Positions 47,999 to 56,359 are shown, counted from the stretch's first letter. The stretch: 64,000 bases of DNA from Pontimonas salivibrio (GCF_002950575.1 NZ_CP026923.1:744001-808000), one strand, 5' to 3'. Numbers and translations are program-made. Notes: generated by a model not told the origin, from the letters alone.

Positions 47999-49009
47999 GT
48001 GATCGAGCGGCCCCACCAACACGATGAAGGTCGATATCTGGCTCCGTCCACCGCCCATCGAGCCCTCACGGGTGGTCCTATCGCCGTTGCACCCACCAGA
48101 GGAGAAGCATTCGTCGCCGCGGTGCGCGCTGGAGGCGGCGATGTCCAGCCTCTCGATGAGAACACGAAGGGGTTGGTGTGGCTCTCTGAGACACGATCAG
48201 ATGAGTTGTCCGACATCCTTCAGCAGCATCCCGGCATTGAATGGTTGCAGCTACCGTGGGCGGGGGTGGACGCTTTTTCGTCGATTCTGAACGGCCTTGC
48301 GGGCACCAATGAGCAAGATAGGCCCGTGGTTACCAGCGCCAAAGGCGCATACTCTGAGCCGGTCGCCGAACACGCTCTTGCTCTGCTGTTGGCCACCCTG
48401 CGAGAACTCCCTCAAAAAGCCCGGGCAGCACGGTGGAAAGATGAGCGAACCGGTTTATCACTGTTTGGCAATCGAGTATTGCTTGTCGGGGCCGGGGGAG
48501 TGGCCAGGGCTTTTATGGACCTTCTGGCTCCCTTTCACTGCGAAGTCACCGTGGTGCGAAGAGATCCAAGTCAGCACATGGAGGGTGCCGCCAAGACCGT
48601 GGGTCAGGATGGCTGGCGCGAGTTGCTTCCAGAAATTGATGCGGTAGTACTGGCCGCCGCACACACCGACTCCACCAGGGCAATGTGGGCAGCCCCAGAG
48701 TTTGATGCCCTGCCACAACACGCAGTATTTGTGAACATTGCACGCGGTCCGCTGGTGGATACGCCCGCCCTGGTGAGCGCTTTGAAGTCAGGGAACATTG
48801 CGGGTGCAGGGTTGGACGTTACCGACCCGGAGCCCCTGCCTGACGGTCATCCGCTTTTTGATATCCCGGAGTGTGTCATCACCTCCCATGCGGCGGATAC
48901 TCCCGCGATGACGAGGCCGCTTTTGGCTGCCCGGGTGACACACAACACAAAAGCCTTCCTCTCAGGGTCACCGCTTCGTGGTGTGGTCTCTGTGGAGGAG
49001 GGTTATTGA
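47999..49009 (+). CDS. D-isomer-specific 2-hydroxyacid dehydrogenase family protein
   Basis: A 336-residue NAD(P)-dependent enzyme. The nucleotide-binding pattern is RVLLVGAGGVARAFMDLL, with AAKTVGQDGWRELLPEIDAVVLAAAHT; catalytic residues lie in NIARGPLVDTPALV (Arg), DVTDPEPLPDGHPLF (Glu) and VITSHAADTP (His). Family members reduce or oxidise 2-keto and 2-hydroxy acids; the substrate (glyoxylate, phosphoglycerate-like, or other) cannot be read. GTG 47999 starts right after the dnaG stop, so it is co-transcribed with dnaG, which is probably incidental. Confidence 0.85.
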   Translation: MIERPHQHDEGRYLAPSTAHRALTGGPIAVAPTRGEAFVAAVRAGGGDVQPLDENTKGLVWLSETRSDELSDILQQHPGIEWLQLPWAGVDAFSSILNGLAGTNEQDRPVVTSAKGAYSEPVAEHALALLLATLRELPQKARAARWKDERTGLSLFGNRVLLVGAGGVARAFMDLLAPFHCEVTVVRRDPSQHMEGAAKTVGQDGWRELLPEIDAVVLAAAHTDSTRAMWAAPEFDALPQHAVFVNIARGPLVDTPALVSALKSGNIAGAGLDVTDPEPLPDGHPLFDIPECVITSHAADTPAMTRPLLAARVTHNTKAFLSGSPLRGVVSVEEGY

Positions 49010-49060
49010 CGCTCTGCGCCACGGGGTCTCGGTCTGCTCTGCTACGCTTTTGCCGTCCAA

Positions 49061-49136
49061 TCCTCGATAGCTCAATTGGCAGAGCGACCGGCTGTTAACC
49101 GGTAGGTTCTTGGTTCGAGTCCAAGTCGAGGAGCCA
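49061..49136 (+). tRNA. tRNA-Asn (anticodon GTT)
   Basis: 76 nt. Acceptor TCCTCGA/TCGAGGA, D arm with GCTCAATTGGCAGAGC, anticodon arm ACCGG-CTGTTAA-CCGGT with anticodon GTT, T arm with GGTTCGAGTCC, and an encoded CCA end. Confidence 0.96.
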
Positions 49137-49147
49137 TCAAATGCCCT

Positions 49148-49169
49148 GCTGAAGCCACTAGCCTTCAGC
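49148..49169 (+). terminator. Stem-loop after the tRNA gene
   Basis: GCTGAAG and CTTCAGC form a 7-bp stem with an 8-nt loop, 11 nt behind the tRNA. No T run follows, so it may act as a processing or weak termination signal. Confidence 0.4.
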
Positions 49170-49203
49170 GTGACGGGTGTGATTTCGACACGTAGGTGAT
49201 GGG

Positions 49204-50151
49204 GTGGGCATGGCAGTAGCGAGCGTGGCGGTGCCACTCTGGCTTGTCTGGACCGTCTCAGGCCTCTTAGGTGTTCTTTTTGTCCTTCTGGCCACGACAG
49301 TGACCCTCTGGTGGCGTCAAAAAAAACGCGTTGATACCCGCGCGGGATCGCGGGTGGATGCTGAAAATAAGCGAATCGATGCCGAGTTGCGCGCAGCGGA
49401 GCTCGCTGATCGGATTCGCTTGATGACCGAAATTCACGACCAAGCAGCGGCCACGATTACCTCCGTGATCTCCCAAGCTGAGGGAGCTCGAATGGTCGCC
49501 CAAGTGGACCCGGAGGTCGCCGTTCGGGTCGCCTCGAGCATCGCGGATCAGTCCCGCAGTGCGCTCACCGATTTGCGCCGCGTCGCAAACGTGGGGCGAC
49601 AGGGAGATGAGCACGTGGGATCCGCACCCACCTTGGGGTCCATTGATGAACTGTTCCAAGGCATGAACGACTCGGGCCTCATTGTGAGGTTTGAAGAGTC
49701 GGGGAAACCCTTCGATGTGAGTGCAAGTGCAGAAATTGCCGTGTATCGGATTGTCCAAGAAGCGCTCAATAACTCTCGCCAACACGGTGGCCCCGGAGTG
49801 ACCGTCAAAGTGTCCATGACCTGGGGTGGCAATGGCCTCCAGCTACGCATCGATGACGACGGCATTCGGGTCAAAAATGCCCAGCGTGAGCAGTGGGGGG
49901 ATGATGCGGGTTACAGCATCGGTGATGACCAGAGGGCGTTGGTGGAAATGCTCGACGGACGTGGCATGAAAGACATGAAAGCCAGAACCGAAGCCTTCGG
50001 CGGAGTATTTTCCGCACACCGTGTACCCGGTGTGGGCTTTAGCCTCTCCGCAGCGTTTCCCACCCTCCGCTTCCATAACGCGGTGAGTTCATTACCCAGC
50101 TCTTCCTGGAGTGCAGGTGGTGCCTCCCGCGGAGTCGGTGATGAGAGCTAG
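49204..50151 (+). CDS. Sensor histidine kinase (HisKA_3/NarL-associated type), no adjacent regulator
   Basis: 315 residues. One or two hydrophobic segments (about 8-36, AVPLWLVWTVSGLLGVLFV and following) anchor it; then a charged coiled stretch precedes a dimerisation box with the probable phosphoacceptor His in RLMTEIHDQAAATITSV (about 77). The ATPase part shows IVQEALNNSRQHGG (N box), LRIDDDGI (G1), and DGRGMKDMKARTEAFGG (G2). This arrangement is of kinases paired with NarL/LuxR-type regulators. No response regulator is next to it; azlC overlaps its end. Start GTG 49204 or ATG 49210. The input signal is unknown. Confidence 0.82.
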   Translation: MGMAVASVAVPLWLVWTVSGLLGVLFVLLATTVTLWWRQKKRVDTRAGSRVDAENKRIDAELRAAELADRIRLMTEIHDQAAATITSVISQAEGARMVAQVDPEVAVRVASSIADQSRSALTDLRRVANVGRQGDEHVGSAPTLGSIDELFQGMNDSGLIVRFEESGKPFDVSASAEIAVYRIVQEALNNSRQHGGPGVTVKVSMTWGGNGLQLRIDDDGIRVKNAQREQWGDDAGYSIGDDQRALVEMLDGRGMKDMKARTEAFGGVFSAHRVPGVGFSLSAAFPTLRFHNAVSSLPSSSWSAGGASRGVGDES

Positions 50152-50854
50152 CGATAGCTCCAGTGCTGAGGCTCGAGGACAGGGCCTACAGGTGGCCCTT
50201 GCCGTTTCCCTTTACGGTGTGTCATTTGGCGCACTCGCAGTGATTTCGGGCTTTTCCCTCTGGCAAACGATGGTGTTGAGTCTGGTGATGTTTTCCGGCG
50301 CATCCCAGTTCGCACTCATTGGGATTATTGCCTCTGGCGGCGCAGCCGCAGGCCTCGCCGCCGTGTTGTCCGCAGGCCTGCTCGGTGTGCGAAACAGCCT
50401 CTATTCCCTTCGAATGTCACCCCTTCTGGGTGTGCGTGGCGGACTTCGTATTCTTGCTGCCCACCTCACCATCGACGAGTCGACCGCGGTGGGTAGTGCC
50501 CAAACCAGCGTGGAATCAAGCAGGGTCGGATTCTGGACAACGGGAATTGCCCTCTTTCTGGGGTGGAATGCGATGACCCTGCTGGGCGCAATTTTGGGTG
50601 ACATTTTGGGTGATGTGCGCACCTACGGCTTGGATGCTGCCGCCGCAGCAGCCTTCTTGGGTCTCGTGTGGCCGTGGTTGACCAGGGGCGAACCGGTAGT
50701 GGTTGCCGTGAGCGCGGCGGTGGTCACGGTAGCTCTTGTTCCCGCCCTCCCGGCAGGTGTGCCCGTTCTCATTGTTGCGCTGGGAGCAATCGTCTTTGGG
50801 CTTTATCGCCACCGGGTGGCGCCTCATGCCCCACCACGCGAGGAAGCGATCTGA
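50141..50854 (+). CDS. azlC: AzlC family branched-chain amino acid exporter subunit
   Basis: A 237-residue membrane protein with LYGVSFGALAVISGFSLWQ and MFSGASQFALIGIIASGG, the AzlC signature, and FWTTGIALFLGWN later. With the small AzlD partner it exports branched-chain amino acids or analogs (BrnFE in Corynebacterium). ATG 50141 has GGAG upstream and overlaps the kinase stop region; the open frame goes back to 50111 but inside the kinase. Stop and azlD start share TGATG. Confidence 0.88.
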   Translation: MRASDSSSAEARGQGLQVALAVSLYGVSFGALAVISGFSLWQTMVLSLVMFSGASQFALIGIIASGGAAAGLAAVLSAGLLGVRNSLYSLRMSPLLGVRGGLRILAAHLTIDESTAVGSAQTSVESSRVGFWTTGIALFLGWNAMTLLGAILGDILGDVRTYGLDAAAAAAFLGLVWPWLTRGEPVVVAVSAAVVTVALVPALPAGVPVLIVALGAIVFGLYRHRVAPHAPPREEAI

Positions 50855-51171
50855 TGAGCGCTATTTGGTGGAGTGTGATCGCGGCGTCGCTACTGGTTTT
50901 TGCGTTGAAATTTGTCGGCTACCTGGTGCCTCAAAAGATTGTGTCGGGTCCGGTGGTGTCTCGGGTGGCGGGGTTGGTCACCATTGCTTTGTTGAGCTCC
51001 TTGGTGGCCTCACAGACCCTCGCGGGCGATGGCGGAATCGTGCTTGATGCGCGAATTCCCGCCGTGCTGGTAGCGGGCCTCTTGCTGTGGTTTCGTGCAC
51101 CGTTCATTGTGGTGATTGTCGCAGCCGCACTCGTCGCGGCAGGCCTTCGGTTTCTGGGTTGGATGCCTTAA
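50854..51171 (+). CDS. azlD: AzlD family branched-chain amino acid exporter subunit
   Basis: 105 residues with three hydrophobic segments and the conserved KFVGYLVPQ and the block RIPAVLVAGLLLWFRAPFIVV (split here by loops). This is the small partner of AzlC/BrnF. The ATG overlaps the azlC stop (ATGA style). The last bases overlap the 3' end of the convergent deformylase gene by 4 nt. Confidence 0.87.
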   Translation: MSAIWWSVIAASLLVFALKFVGYLVPQKIVSGPVVSRVAGLVTIALLSSLVASQTLAGDGGIVLDARIPAVLVAGLLLWFRAPFIVVIVAAALVAAGLRFLGWMP

Positions 51172-51968
51172 ACCTGCGTGTCACGCGGTGTCCCTGACGG
51201 GCCACCACTTCCGGCGGAATTGTCATCCACGGTCGGGTCGGCATTTTCTCTGACGTGATTGTCTCCGTCGTCAATGAGCTCGTCGAGTTCAGCACCGTCG
51301 ACCTCGGCACCGTCGACCTCGGCACCGTCGACTTCAGCACCGTCGACTTCAGCATTGTCGACTTCAGCATTGTCGACTTCAGCACCGTCGAATTCGGTGA
51401 CGAAATCGGACTCTTGTCCGTCCTCACCTGGAGTCCATGAGTCTCTTGTGTTGATGAAGTCGGAGTGTGCAATGTCGATCTCTGCTTCCTTGCGCCACTT
51501 CCTGGCCAAGCGGTCCCGGTACAAAATTCCCTGCAGATGGTCGTATTCGTGCTGGAAGATACGCGCCAACCACCCCCTGGCGGCAATATCGAGGGGATGG
51601 CCTTCGAGGTCTGTGCCCACCAAACGAGCGCGGTGGGCTCTTGCGAGGGGGTATCGAAAGCCCGGGATTGAGAGGCAACCCTCTTCCTCGGGTTCCCCGC
51701 GAAAGCGCCCCTTCCAGGGGCCCCGAAGAATCAACCGAGGGTTCAGGACGTGGCCTTGGTGGAGGGCTTCGTCAGATTCGTAGCGCCACACAAAAATTTG
51801 TAGCCCCACACCCACCTGTGGTGCCGCGAGTCCCACACCGGGGGCTTCGTGCATCGTGTCGGTCATATCCGCCACAAGGGCGCGAATATCGTTGGTCACC
51901 CGATCCACGCGGGCGGCGCGTTGATGGAGCACGGGGGTACCAGTTGTCAGGATAGGCAATACGGCCAC
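51168..51968 (-). CDS. def: Peptide deformylase with acidic repeat C-terminal tail
   Basis: 266 residues. Residues 1-170 are a standard deformylase: GVGLAAPQVG (44-53), EGCLSIPG with zinc Cys 98, and HEYDHLQG with zinc His 140 and 144 and the catalytic Glu between them. It removes the N-formyl group from new proteins. Beyond residue 190 comes a tail built of seven five-residue units (GAEVD or NAEVD) and then about 35 further acidic and Gly/Ser residues, not part of the enzyme fold. The GTG start lies 6 nt behind a TAGCCT -10 box, so the transcript is probably leaderless. It is convergent with azlD. Confidence 0.93.
   Translation of the reverse strand: MAVLPILTTGTPVLHQRAARVDRVTNDIRALVADMTDTMHEAPGVGLAAPQVGVGLQIFVWRYESDEALHQGHVLNPRLILRGPWKGRFRGEPEEEGCLSIPGFRYPLARAHRARLVGTDLEGHPLDIAARGWLARIFQHEYDHLQGILYRDRLARKWRKEAEIDIAHSDFINTRDSWTPGEDGQESDFVTEFDGAEVDNAEVDNAEVDGAEVDGAEVDGAEVDGAELDELIDDGDNHVRENADPTVDDNSAGSGGPSGTPRDTQV
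51282..51386. repeat. Tandem 15-bp repeat inside def, seven units
   Basis: Seven near-identical 15-bp units of the type GCACCGTCGACNTCG (plus-strand view) encode GAEVD/NAEVD steps of the deformylase tail. Units differ at a few positions, so they are old enough to have diverged but still in frame. Confidence 0.85.
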
Positions 51969-51974
51969 CGACTT

Positions 51975-51980
51975 AGGCTA
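51975..51980 (-). promoter_or_regulatory. -10 box of def, leaderless
   Basis: TAGCCT on the minus strand with 6 nt to GTG 51968. Confidence 0.5.
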
Positions 51981-52072
51981 CTGGGCCCAGCCGTGCCAGG
52001 ATGGTCCAGAGACGCTCGCAGTGGAGCACACGGTGAGTGGGAATAGCTTTTTGAGACTGTGAAGGATTTGCG

Positions 52073-53113
52073 ATGACAACACGTGCACTCGCGGCGATGG
52101 CAGCCGGCGTAGACCTGGTCCCTTTTGAGTTCGACCGTCGGGAGGTTGGCCCAGGCGATGTTCGCATCGACATTACCCACTCCGGTGTGTGTCACTCAGA
52201 TATTCACACCGTGGGAGGGGATTGGGGCGACCAAGAGTTCCCCATCGTTCCCGGTCACGAAATTATCGGGCGAGTGGTCGCAGTAGGCGCTGACGTCACA
52301 GATTTTGCTGTGGGTGACTTAGCCGGCGTTGGGGTGTACGTCGATTCTTGCCGCGAATGTGCCAACTGCCTGGCTGGTGAATCCAATAGTTGCCACAAGG
52401 GCATGACGGGAACGTATGCAGCGCCCGATCGCCGACACGGTGGTTTTACCCAAGGCGGTTATGCGTCCGACATCGTTGTTGACCACGGTTATGTCGTTCA
52501 TGTTCCCGAGAGTCTTGACCCGGCAGGAGCAGCACCGCTGCTGTGTGCGGGGATTACCCTTTTTGCGCCGCTGAGCAGGTTTGAGGCGGGCCCGGGCAAA
52601 CGAGTGGGCATCATCGGATTGGGCGGACTCGGTCACATGGGCGTGAAGTTTGCCCACGCCATGGGCGCTGAAGTGACCGTTATTTCTCACAGTCCAGGAA
52701 AAGAAGCCGACGCCAAGAAACTGGGAGCAGACCACTTCCTCCTCTCGACCGATCAGGAGCAGATGGACGCTCACCGTTTTGGGTTTGATTTGCTGATCAA
52801 TACGGTGTCGGTGCCCATCGATGTGAACGCTTACCTCGAGTTGTTGGACTTTAGAGGAACCTTGGTGATGGTGGGCTTGGCCGGGGAACCTTACTGCTTC
52901 GACGCTCCAGTGATTTTGAACCAGGGGCGCTCCATTACGGGCAGCATGATTGGGCCGGTGAGTCAGCTCCAGGAGATGTTAAATTTCTCCGCAGAGCACG
53001 GCATTCACTCCGACATTGAGGTCATTCCCGCGGATTACATCAACACCGCCTACCAGCGGGTGGTCGATTCTGATGTTCGCTACCGTTTTGTCATCGACGC
53101 GTCGACGATTTGA
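52073..53113 (+). CDS. Zinc-dependent alcohol dehydrogenase (CAD/YahK-like)
   Basis: A 346-residue medium-chain dehydrogenase. Catalytic zinc residues are in SGVCHSDIHT (Cys) and PGHEIIG (His, Glu); the structural zinc loop is SCRECANCLAGESNSC with four Cys; the NADP-binding pattern GIIGLGGLGHMGVKFA follows. Family members (cinnamyl-alcohol-type) reduce aldehydes with NADPH. GAAGGAT precedes ATG 52073, and TAGCTT about 30 nt upstream may be the -10. The next gene follows within 10 nt. Confidence 0.92.
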   Translation: MTTRALAAMAAGVDLVPFEFDRREVGPGDVRIDITHSGVCHSDIHTVGGDWGDQEFPIVPGHEIIGRVVAVGADVTDFAVGDLAGVGVYVDSCRECANCLAGESNSCHKGMTGTYAAPDRRHGGFTQGGYASDIVVDHGYVVHVPESLDPAGAAPLLCAGITLFAPLSRFEAGPGKRVGIIGLGGLGHMGVKFAHAMGAEVTVISHSPGKEADAKKLGADHFLLSTDQEQMDAHRFGFDLLINTVSVPIDVNAYLELLDFRGTLVMVGLAGEPYCFDAPVILNQGRSITGSMIGPVSQLQEMLNFSAEHGIHSDIEVIPADYINTAYQRVVDSDVRYRFVIDASTI

Positions 53114-53122
53114 GGCCCGGCA

Positions 53123-53455
53123 ATGAGTGAACGGTGCGTGGTAGTTGCCCTCATTCGACCCGTGGAGGGCAAAACTGCTGAGGTGCGTCAGCATTTAGAA
53201 GCAGTAATTCCTGCTGTCCATCAAGAGTCAGGGTGTGAGATTTACGCCCTCCACGAGAGCACTGACGGGACGCTCATTTTTGTGGAAGCCTGGGATTCCC
53301 GGCAGCAGTGGGTCGACCATATCGAAGGCCCTGCGGTGGCAGAGATCAACGCGCGACTAGAGGGGCTACTTGCCTCACCGGCTGAAGTGCACGAAGCCTA
53401 CGATGTCCCCGCCGGCGAGCCCCTCCGGGGAGTAATCCCTCCAGCGTTGGGCTAA
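53123..53455 (+). CDS. ABM-domain protein (putative quinol monooxygenase)
   Basis: 110 residues of the antibiotic-biosynthesis-monooxygenase fold: CVVVALIRPVEGKTAEVRQHL, then ESGCEIYALHESTDGTLIFVEAWDS, WVDHIEGPAVAEINARLEGLL. Dimeric alpha/beta-barrel proteins of this kind (YgiN-like) oxidise quinols or serve unknown roles; there is no cofactor motif. It follows the alcohol dehydrogenase closely and may be cotranscribed. The C-terminal AYDVPAGEP is a typical short tail. Confidence 0.85.
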   Translation: MSERCVVVALIRPVEGKTAEVRQHLEAVIPAVHQESGCEIYALHESTDGTLIFVEAWDSRQQWVDHIEGPAVAEINARLEGLLASPAEVHEAYDVPAGEPLRGVIPPALG

Positions 53456-53592
53456 CACCACCACACACTCCACCTGGTCGACAACCACACCCCTCGCACA
53501 AGATTTCTCCTCTCTGCGCAACGTCCTTCGCTGTGGCCAGTGTCGGGCTGGAGGCGAGGGTTCCGGTGTGGGCGCCGACGCTGAGGGTTCGC

Positions 53593-54273
53593 TTAGGGCT
53601 TTGGCTGGATGAGCTGTGGCGAGTCACCACGCAGAGGGTTCACCGGGTGGTGACTGGCATGTTCCAGAATTTCTTGTGAACAGCTCACCATGTCCTCCAC
53701 CAGTTGCGCATCGGCGGTGCTGTGGGGATCAAGCCAGCGCGACCACTGCTCGGTGGGCAAAGGAACCGGGCTTCTCGGATGAATGCCGTCAAGGTTGTGG
53801 GGCGCCTCACGGGTGAGGATGGTCGCCGTCACCACCTGCTGGCCGGTTGTACCCCACAGCGAATACAGCCCCGCGAAAGCAAACAGGGATTCATTCGCGG
53901 GATAAATGTAGTGCGGTGTTTTGGTCTTCCCGTCCGTATGCCACTCGAAATAGCCGCTCGCGGGGATGAGCGCCCTGCTGTGAGCAAGAGCCTGACGAAA
54001 CGTCGGTTTGGTGGATACCGTCTCACTCCGAGCGTTGAAAGTGGGGTAGGGGGTCTCTAGCGTCTCAGCCCATGTGGGGGTCAGCGACCAACGTGCGGGC
54101 CCCACAATGCGCTCAACACGGTCAGTGTCAACCACCCGGTCAATGATGATGGGGATGGTCGCGGTGGGAGCGATGTTCCACGAGGGCGACCACCGAGTGA
54201 GGCGTGAAGCGCCGACGTGGAAATAGTCAGACAGCTGCTCCTGGGAAACTCCCAACGCATAGCGACCACACAT
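53593..54273 (-). CDS. SOS response-associated peptidase YedK/HMCES
   Basis: 226 residues of the SRAP family, which crosslinks to abasic sites in single-stranded DNA through Cys2 and so shields them. It starts with MCGRYALGVSQEQLSDYF (Cys2 in place), and has WNIAPT, FNARSETVSTKPTF (with Asn), RALIPASGYFEWHTDGKTK (Glu) and the late HPRSPVPL (His). It is divergent from the FAD gene, with only 29 bp between the two start codons. Confidence 0.94.
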   Translation of the reverse strand: MCGRYALGVSQEQLSDYFHVGASRLTRWSPSWNIAPTATIPIIIDRVVDTDRVERIVGPARWSLTPTWAETLETPYPTFNARSETVSTKPTFRQALAHSRALIPASGYFEWHTDGKTKTPHYIYPANESLFAFAGLYSLWGTTGQQVVTATILTREAPHNLDGIHPRSPVPLPTEQWSRWLDPHSTADAQLVEDMVSCSQEILEHASHHPVNPLRGDSPQLIQPKP

Positions 54274-54290
54274 TCCCCCATTGTGCCTCT

Positions 54291-54296
54291 TAGGCT
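54291..54296 (+). promoter_or_regulatory. -10 box of the FAD protein gene, leaderless
   Basis: TAGGCT with 6 nt to ATG 54303. On the other strand CACAAT with 6 nt before ATG 54273 may be a weaker counterpart for the divergent gene. Confidence 0.5.
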
Positions 54297-54302
54297 GGGG
54301 AC

Positions 54303-55238
54303 ATGAAACCGTGGGATGTGATTGTGGTCGGTGCCGGCGTGACCGGTATGACTATCGCCAGGTTGCTCAGCGATCAAGGTCAACAGGTGTTGGTCCTCGA
54401 CAAGTCACACCGACCCGGTGGTCGCCTGGCAACGAAAAATGTGGGAGGGATGGCCCTGGATTCCGGGGCAATATCGATGGTCAGCGCGGACCCTACGGTT
54501 CAAACCCTTCTCACTGGCTGGTTAGGTGCCAAATGGGCTTTTGGCCCCCAGGACAAGGGTTCGGCCGAGTGGGGGTTCACCCATTCAGCGCGAGATATCG
54601 CCGAGCAGTGGGCTCACGGACTAAAAGTCCAGCGCACCCACGTCACCCATTTAATTACTGACCAGCCAGGCGCAATCGGAGCAGTTCGACATGGGTTTGG
54701 CGATGCTATCTGGGGTCGATCGGTGGTGTTGACCGCCCCTATCCCGCAATCGCAGGCAATCATCGCCTACAGCGATTTGGTGTTGGACTATTCATTGGAC
54801 AGCGTCGAATATCGCAAACGACAAGTTCTCCTGGCCGCTTTGGAGGGAGATGGGCTTGATCCGGATTCGCATTGGTCCACCGACATCATCGAGTCGGTGC
54901 GCTTTCGACCCCATCCGGATGGCCTGTTGGGAATCGAAGCGTATGCCCGCCAGAGTTGGTCAGAAGCCACCTGGAACGACGATGCCACCATCTCGCAGGG
55001 CCGGCTGCTCCTCGAGTTGGGTTTATTGGTTGGGCAAGCTCGAGTTGTCGACACCCAGGTCATGCGTTGGCGTTACGCCATGACCGACGCGCCCCACCCC
55101 GCCCCCTACTGGCGACACCCTGATCGGCCGGCCATTTGGATGGCCGGCGACGGTTTTGGCCAGGCTACGGGACCCGCACGGAGCATTGAACGCGCAGTGC
55201 ATTCGGCGCAAGCCGTCGTCGAGGGACTTGGTCACTAA
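54303..55238 (+). CDS. FAD/NAD(P)-binding protein, renalase-like
   Basis: A 311-residue flavoprotein. The Rossmann motif VIVVGAGVTGMTIARLLSDQ and the acidic strand end VLDKSHRPGGRLATK are at the N-terminus; GMALDSGAISMV and the C-terminal AIWMAGDGFGQATGPARSIE complete the FAD-site pattern. The pattern is that of renalase-type (NAD(P)H alpha-anomer oxidase) or amine-oxidase-like proteins; the substrate is not evident. A leaderless -10 box precedes it and a weak GC-rich hairpin (CGCCC/GGGCG, near 55245-55265) follows. Confidence 0.78.
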   Translation: MKPWDVIVVGAGVTGMTIARLLSDQGQQVLVLDKSHRPGGRLATKNVGGMALDSGAISMVSADPTVQTLLTGWLGAKWAFGPQDKGSAEWGFTHSARDIAEQWAHGLKVQRTHVTHLITDQPGAIGAVRHGFGDAIWGRSVVLTAPIPQSQAIIAYSDLVLDYSLDSVEYRKRQVLLAALEGDGLDPDSHWSTDIIESVRFRPHPDGLLGIEAYARQSWSEATWNDDATISQGRLLLELGLLVGQARVVDTQVMRWRYAMTDAPHPAPYWRHPDRPAIWMAGDGFGQATGPARSIERAVHSAQAVVEGLGH

Positions 55239-55291
55239 GCGCCGCCCCTCCGACTGGGCGAGGCAGCGCCTAATGGTGGTAGGTACCGGAG

Positions 55292-56359
55292 CTAAGCCTG
55301 CCCCCGAAATGACGTGGCCACATCGGGAAGTGATGAGTCGCTTCCATACATGAAGTGTTTGCTCATATCAGGCGAATATTTACTGAGGTAGCTCGGTTTA
55401 CCCAAGCGTTCGCTGAGTTCGCGGTGGTGAATAACGCTTCCGCCACAGCACAAACCAATCACCTTCACCCCTAAAGAGTGGGCGTATTCCCCGAATTCAG
55501 CCGTTTCGTAACGGTTTGAGTTTTGGGCCTCCAGCGAGTCCGGGAATGTCCGGTCGTGGGGGAGGGTGGCCGTATTGCCAGGGTCTGGCAGGTTGAAGAA
55601 GGTGGTGTGTTCGTCGGTGGTGCGGAAGGTTCCGGGCATGGCACACACCTTGTGTCCACCTACGGCGTCCACGATGTCTTTGACAATCGGGCGGATGGTG
55701 TGTGGGCCCTGGAAACAGTTCGTGCCCACGACGTCCGCTCCGGCCTCGGCGAGACGCTTTGCGGCTTCTCCGGGGGATACCCCGTCCCGCAGCTCGCCTG
55801 TGGCGAAGACTGCCACGTTCACAATCGCCGGTAGCCCAGCCGCTTTTATTTCTTCGAGCGCGATTTTGGCTTCCTCAAAGAAATACATCGTCTCGGCAAG
55901 AATCAGGTCAGCACCTTCTTCTTTCGCCCAACCCACCATCTCGCGATACATCGCACGAACCTGGTCGGCAGTCGCCGGGTCATCAGGGTCAAAAATGTTG
56001 GAGTTGGAGATATTCCCTGCGACAAAGATGTCTCGCCCCAGCTCTTCGCGTTGCTCGGCCGCGACCCTTTTCGCGATCCGCATCGCTTCACGGTTCAGGG
56101 GTTCAAGGAGGTGCTCTTCACCAATGATCCGCATTTTCTCGCGGTGGCCGTTGTAAGTAAAGGCCAGTGCGATGTCGCTACCGGCACGGAGGAAATCCCT
56201 CGCCACCTGTTCCAGCACCTCGGGGTGTTCCAGCGCCACCTTGGGGACAAATTCGCCAGCGGTTAAATACCCCCGGCGTTCCACCTCGAAAAGGTATCCA
56301 CCGGCGAGGACTAAAGGCTCATCCTGGCTGAGGCGGTCGGTGAAGGACTGACTGTTCAT
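55292..56359 (-). CDS. Betaine-homocysteine methyltransferase-like protein
   Basis: A 355-residue homocysteine S-methyltransferase-family enzyme. Zinc Cys are in VGTNCFQGP (Cys about 215) and in IGLCCGGS (Cys pair about 303-304). The pattern, with GGYLFEVERRGYL at the start and AFTYNGHREKM, is closest to the BHMT type that takes a methyl group from glycine betaine, making methionine and dimethylglycine; other methyl donors cannot be excluded. GGGAG sits 6 nt before the ATG. It is divergent to lacI. A betaine importer is encoded at the other end of this window, which would supply the donor (inference). Confidence 0.82.
   Translation of the reverse strand: MNSQSFTDRLSQDEPLVLAGGYLFEVERRGYLTAGEFVPKVALEHPEVLEQVARDFLRAGSDIALAFTYNGHREKMRIIGEEHLLEPLNREAMRIAKRVAAEQREELGRDIFVAGNISNSNIFDPDDPATADQVRAMYREMVGWAKEEGADLILAETMYFFEEAKIALEEIKAAGLPAIVNVAVFATGELRDGVSPGEAAKRLAEAGADVVGTNCFQGPHTIRPIVKDIVDAVGGHKVCAMPGTFRTTDEHTTFFNLPDPGNTATLPHDRTFPDSLEAQNSNRYETAEFGEYAHSLGVKVIGLCCGGSVIHHRELSERLGKPSYLSKYSPDMSKHFMYGSDSSLPDVATSFRGQA

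Noticed and set aside
51282-51386. Possible CRISPR-like repeats
   Set aside because: Units are directly adjacent, 15 bp long and in frame, with no spacers.
51259-51783. Plus-strand serine-rich repeat frame
   Set aside because: It is the complement of the deformylase repeat; the minus-strand reading encodes a real enzyme with intact catalytic motifs.
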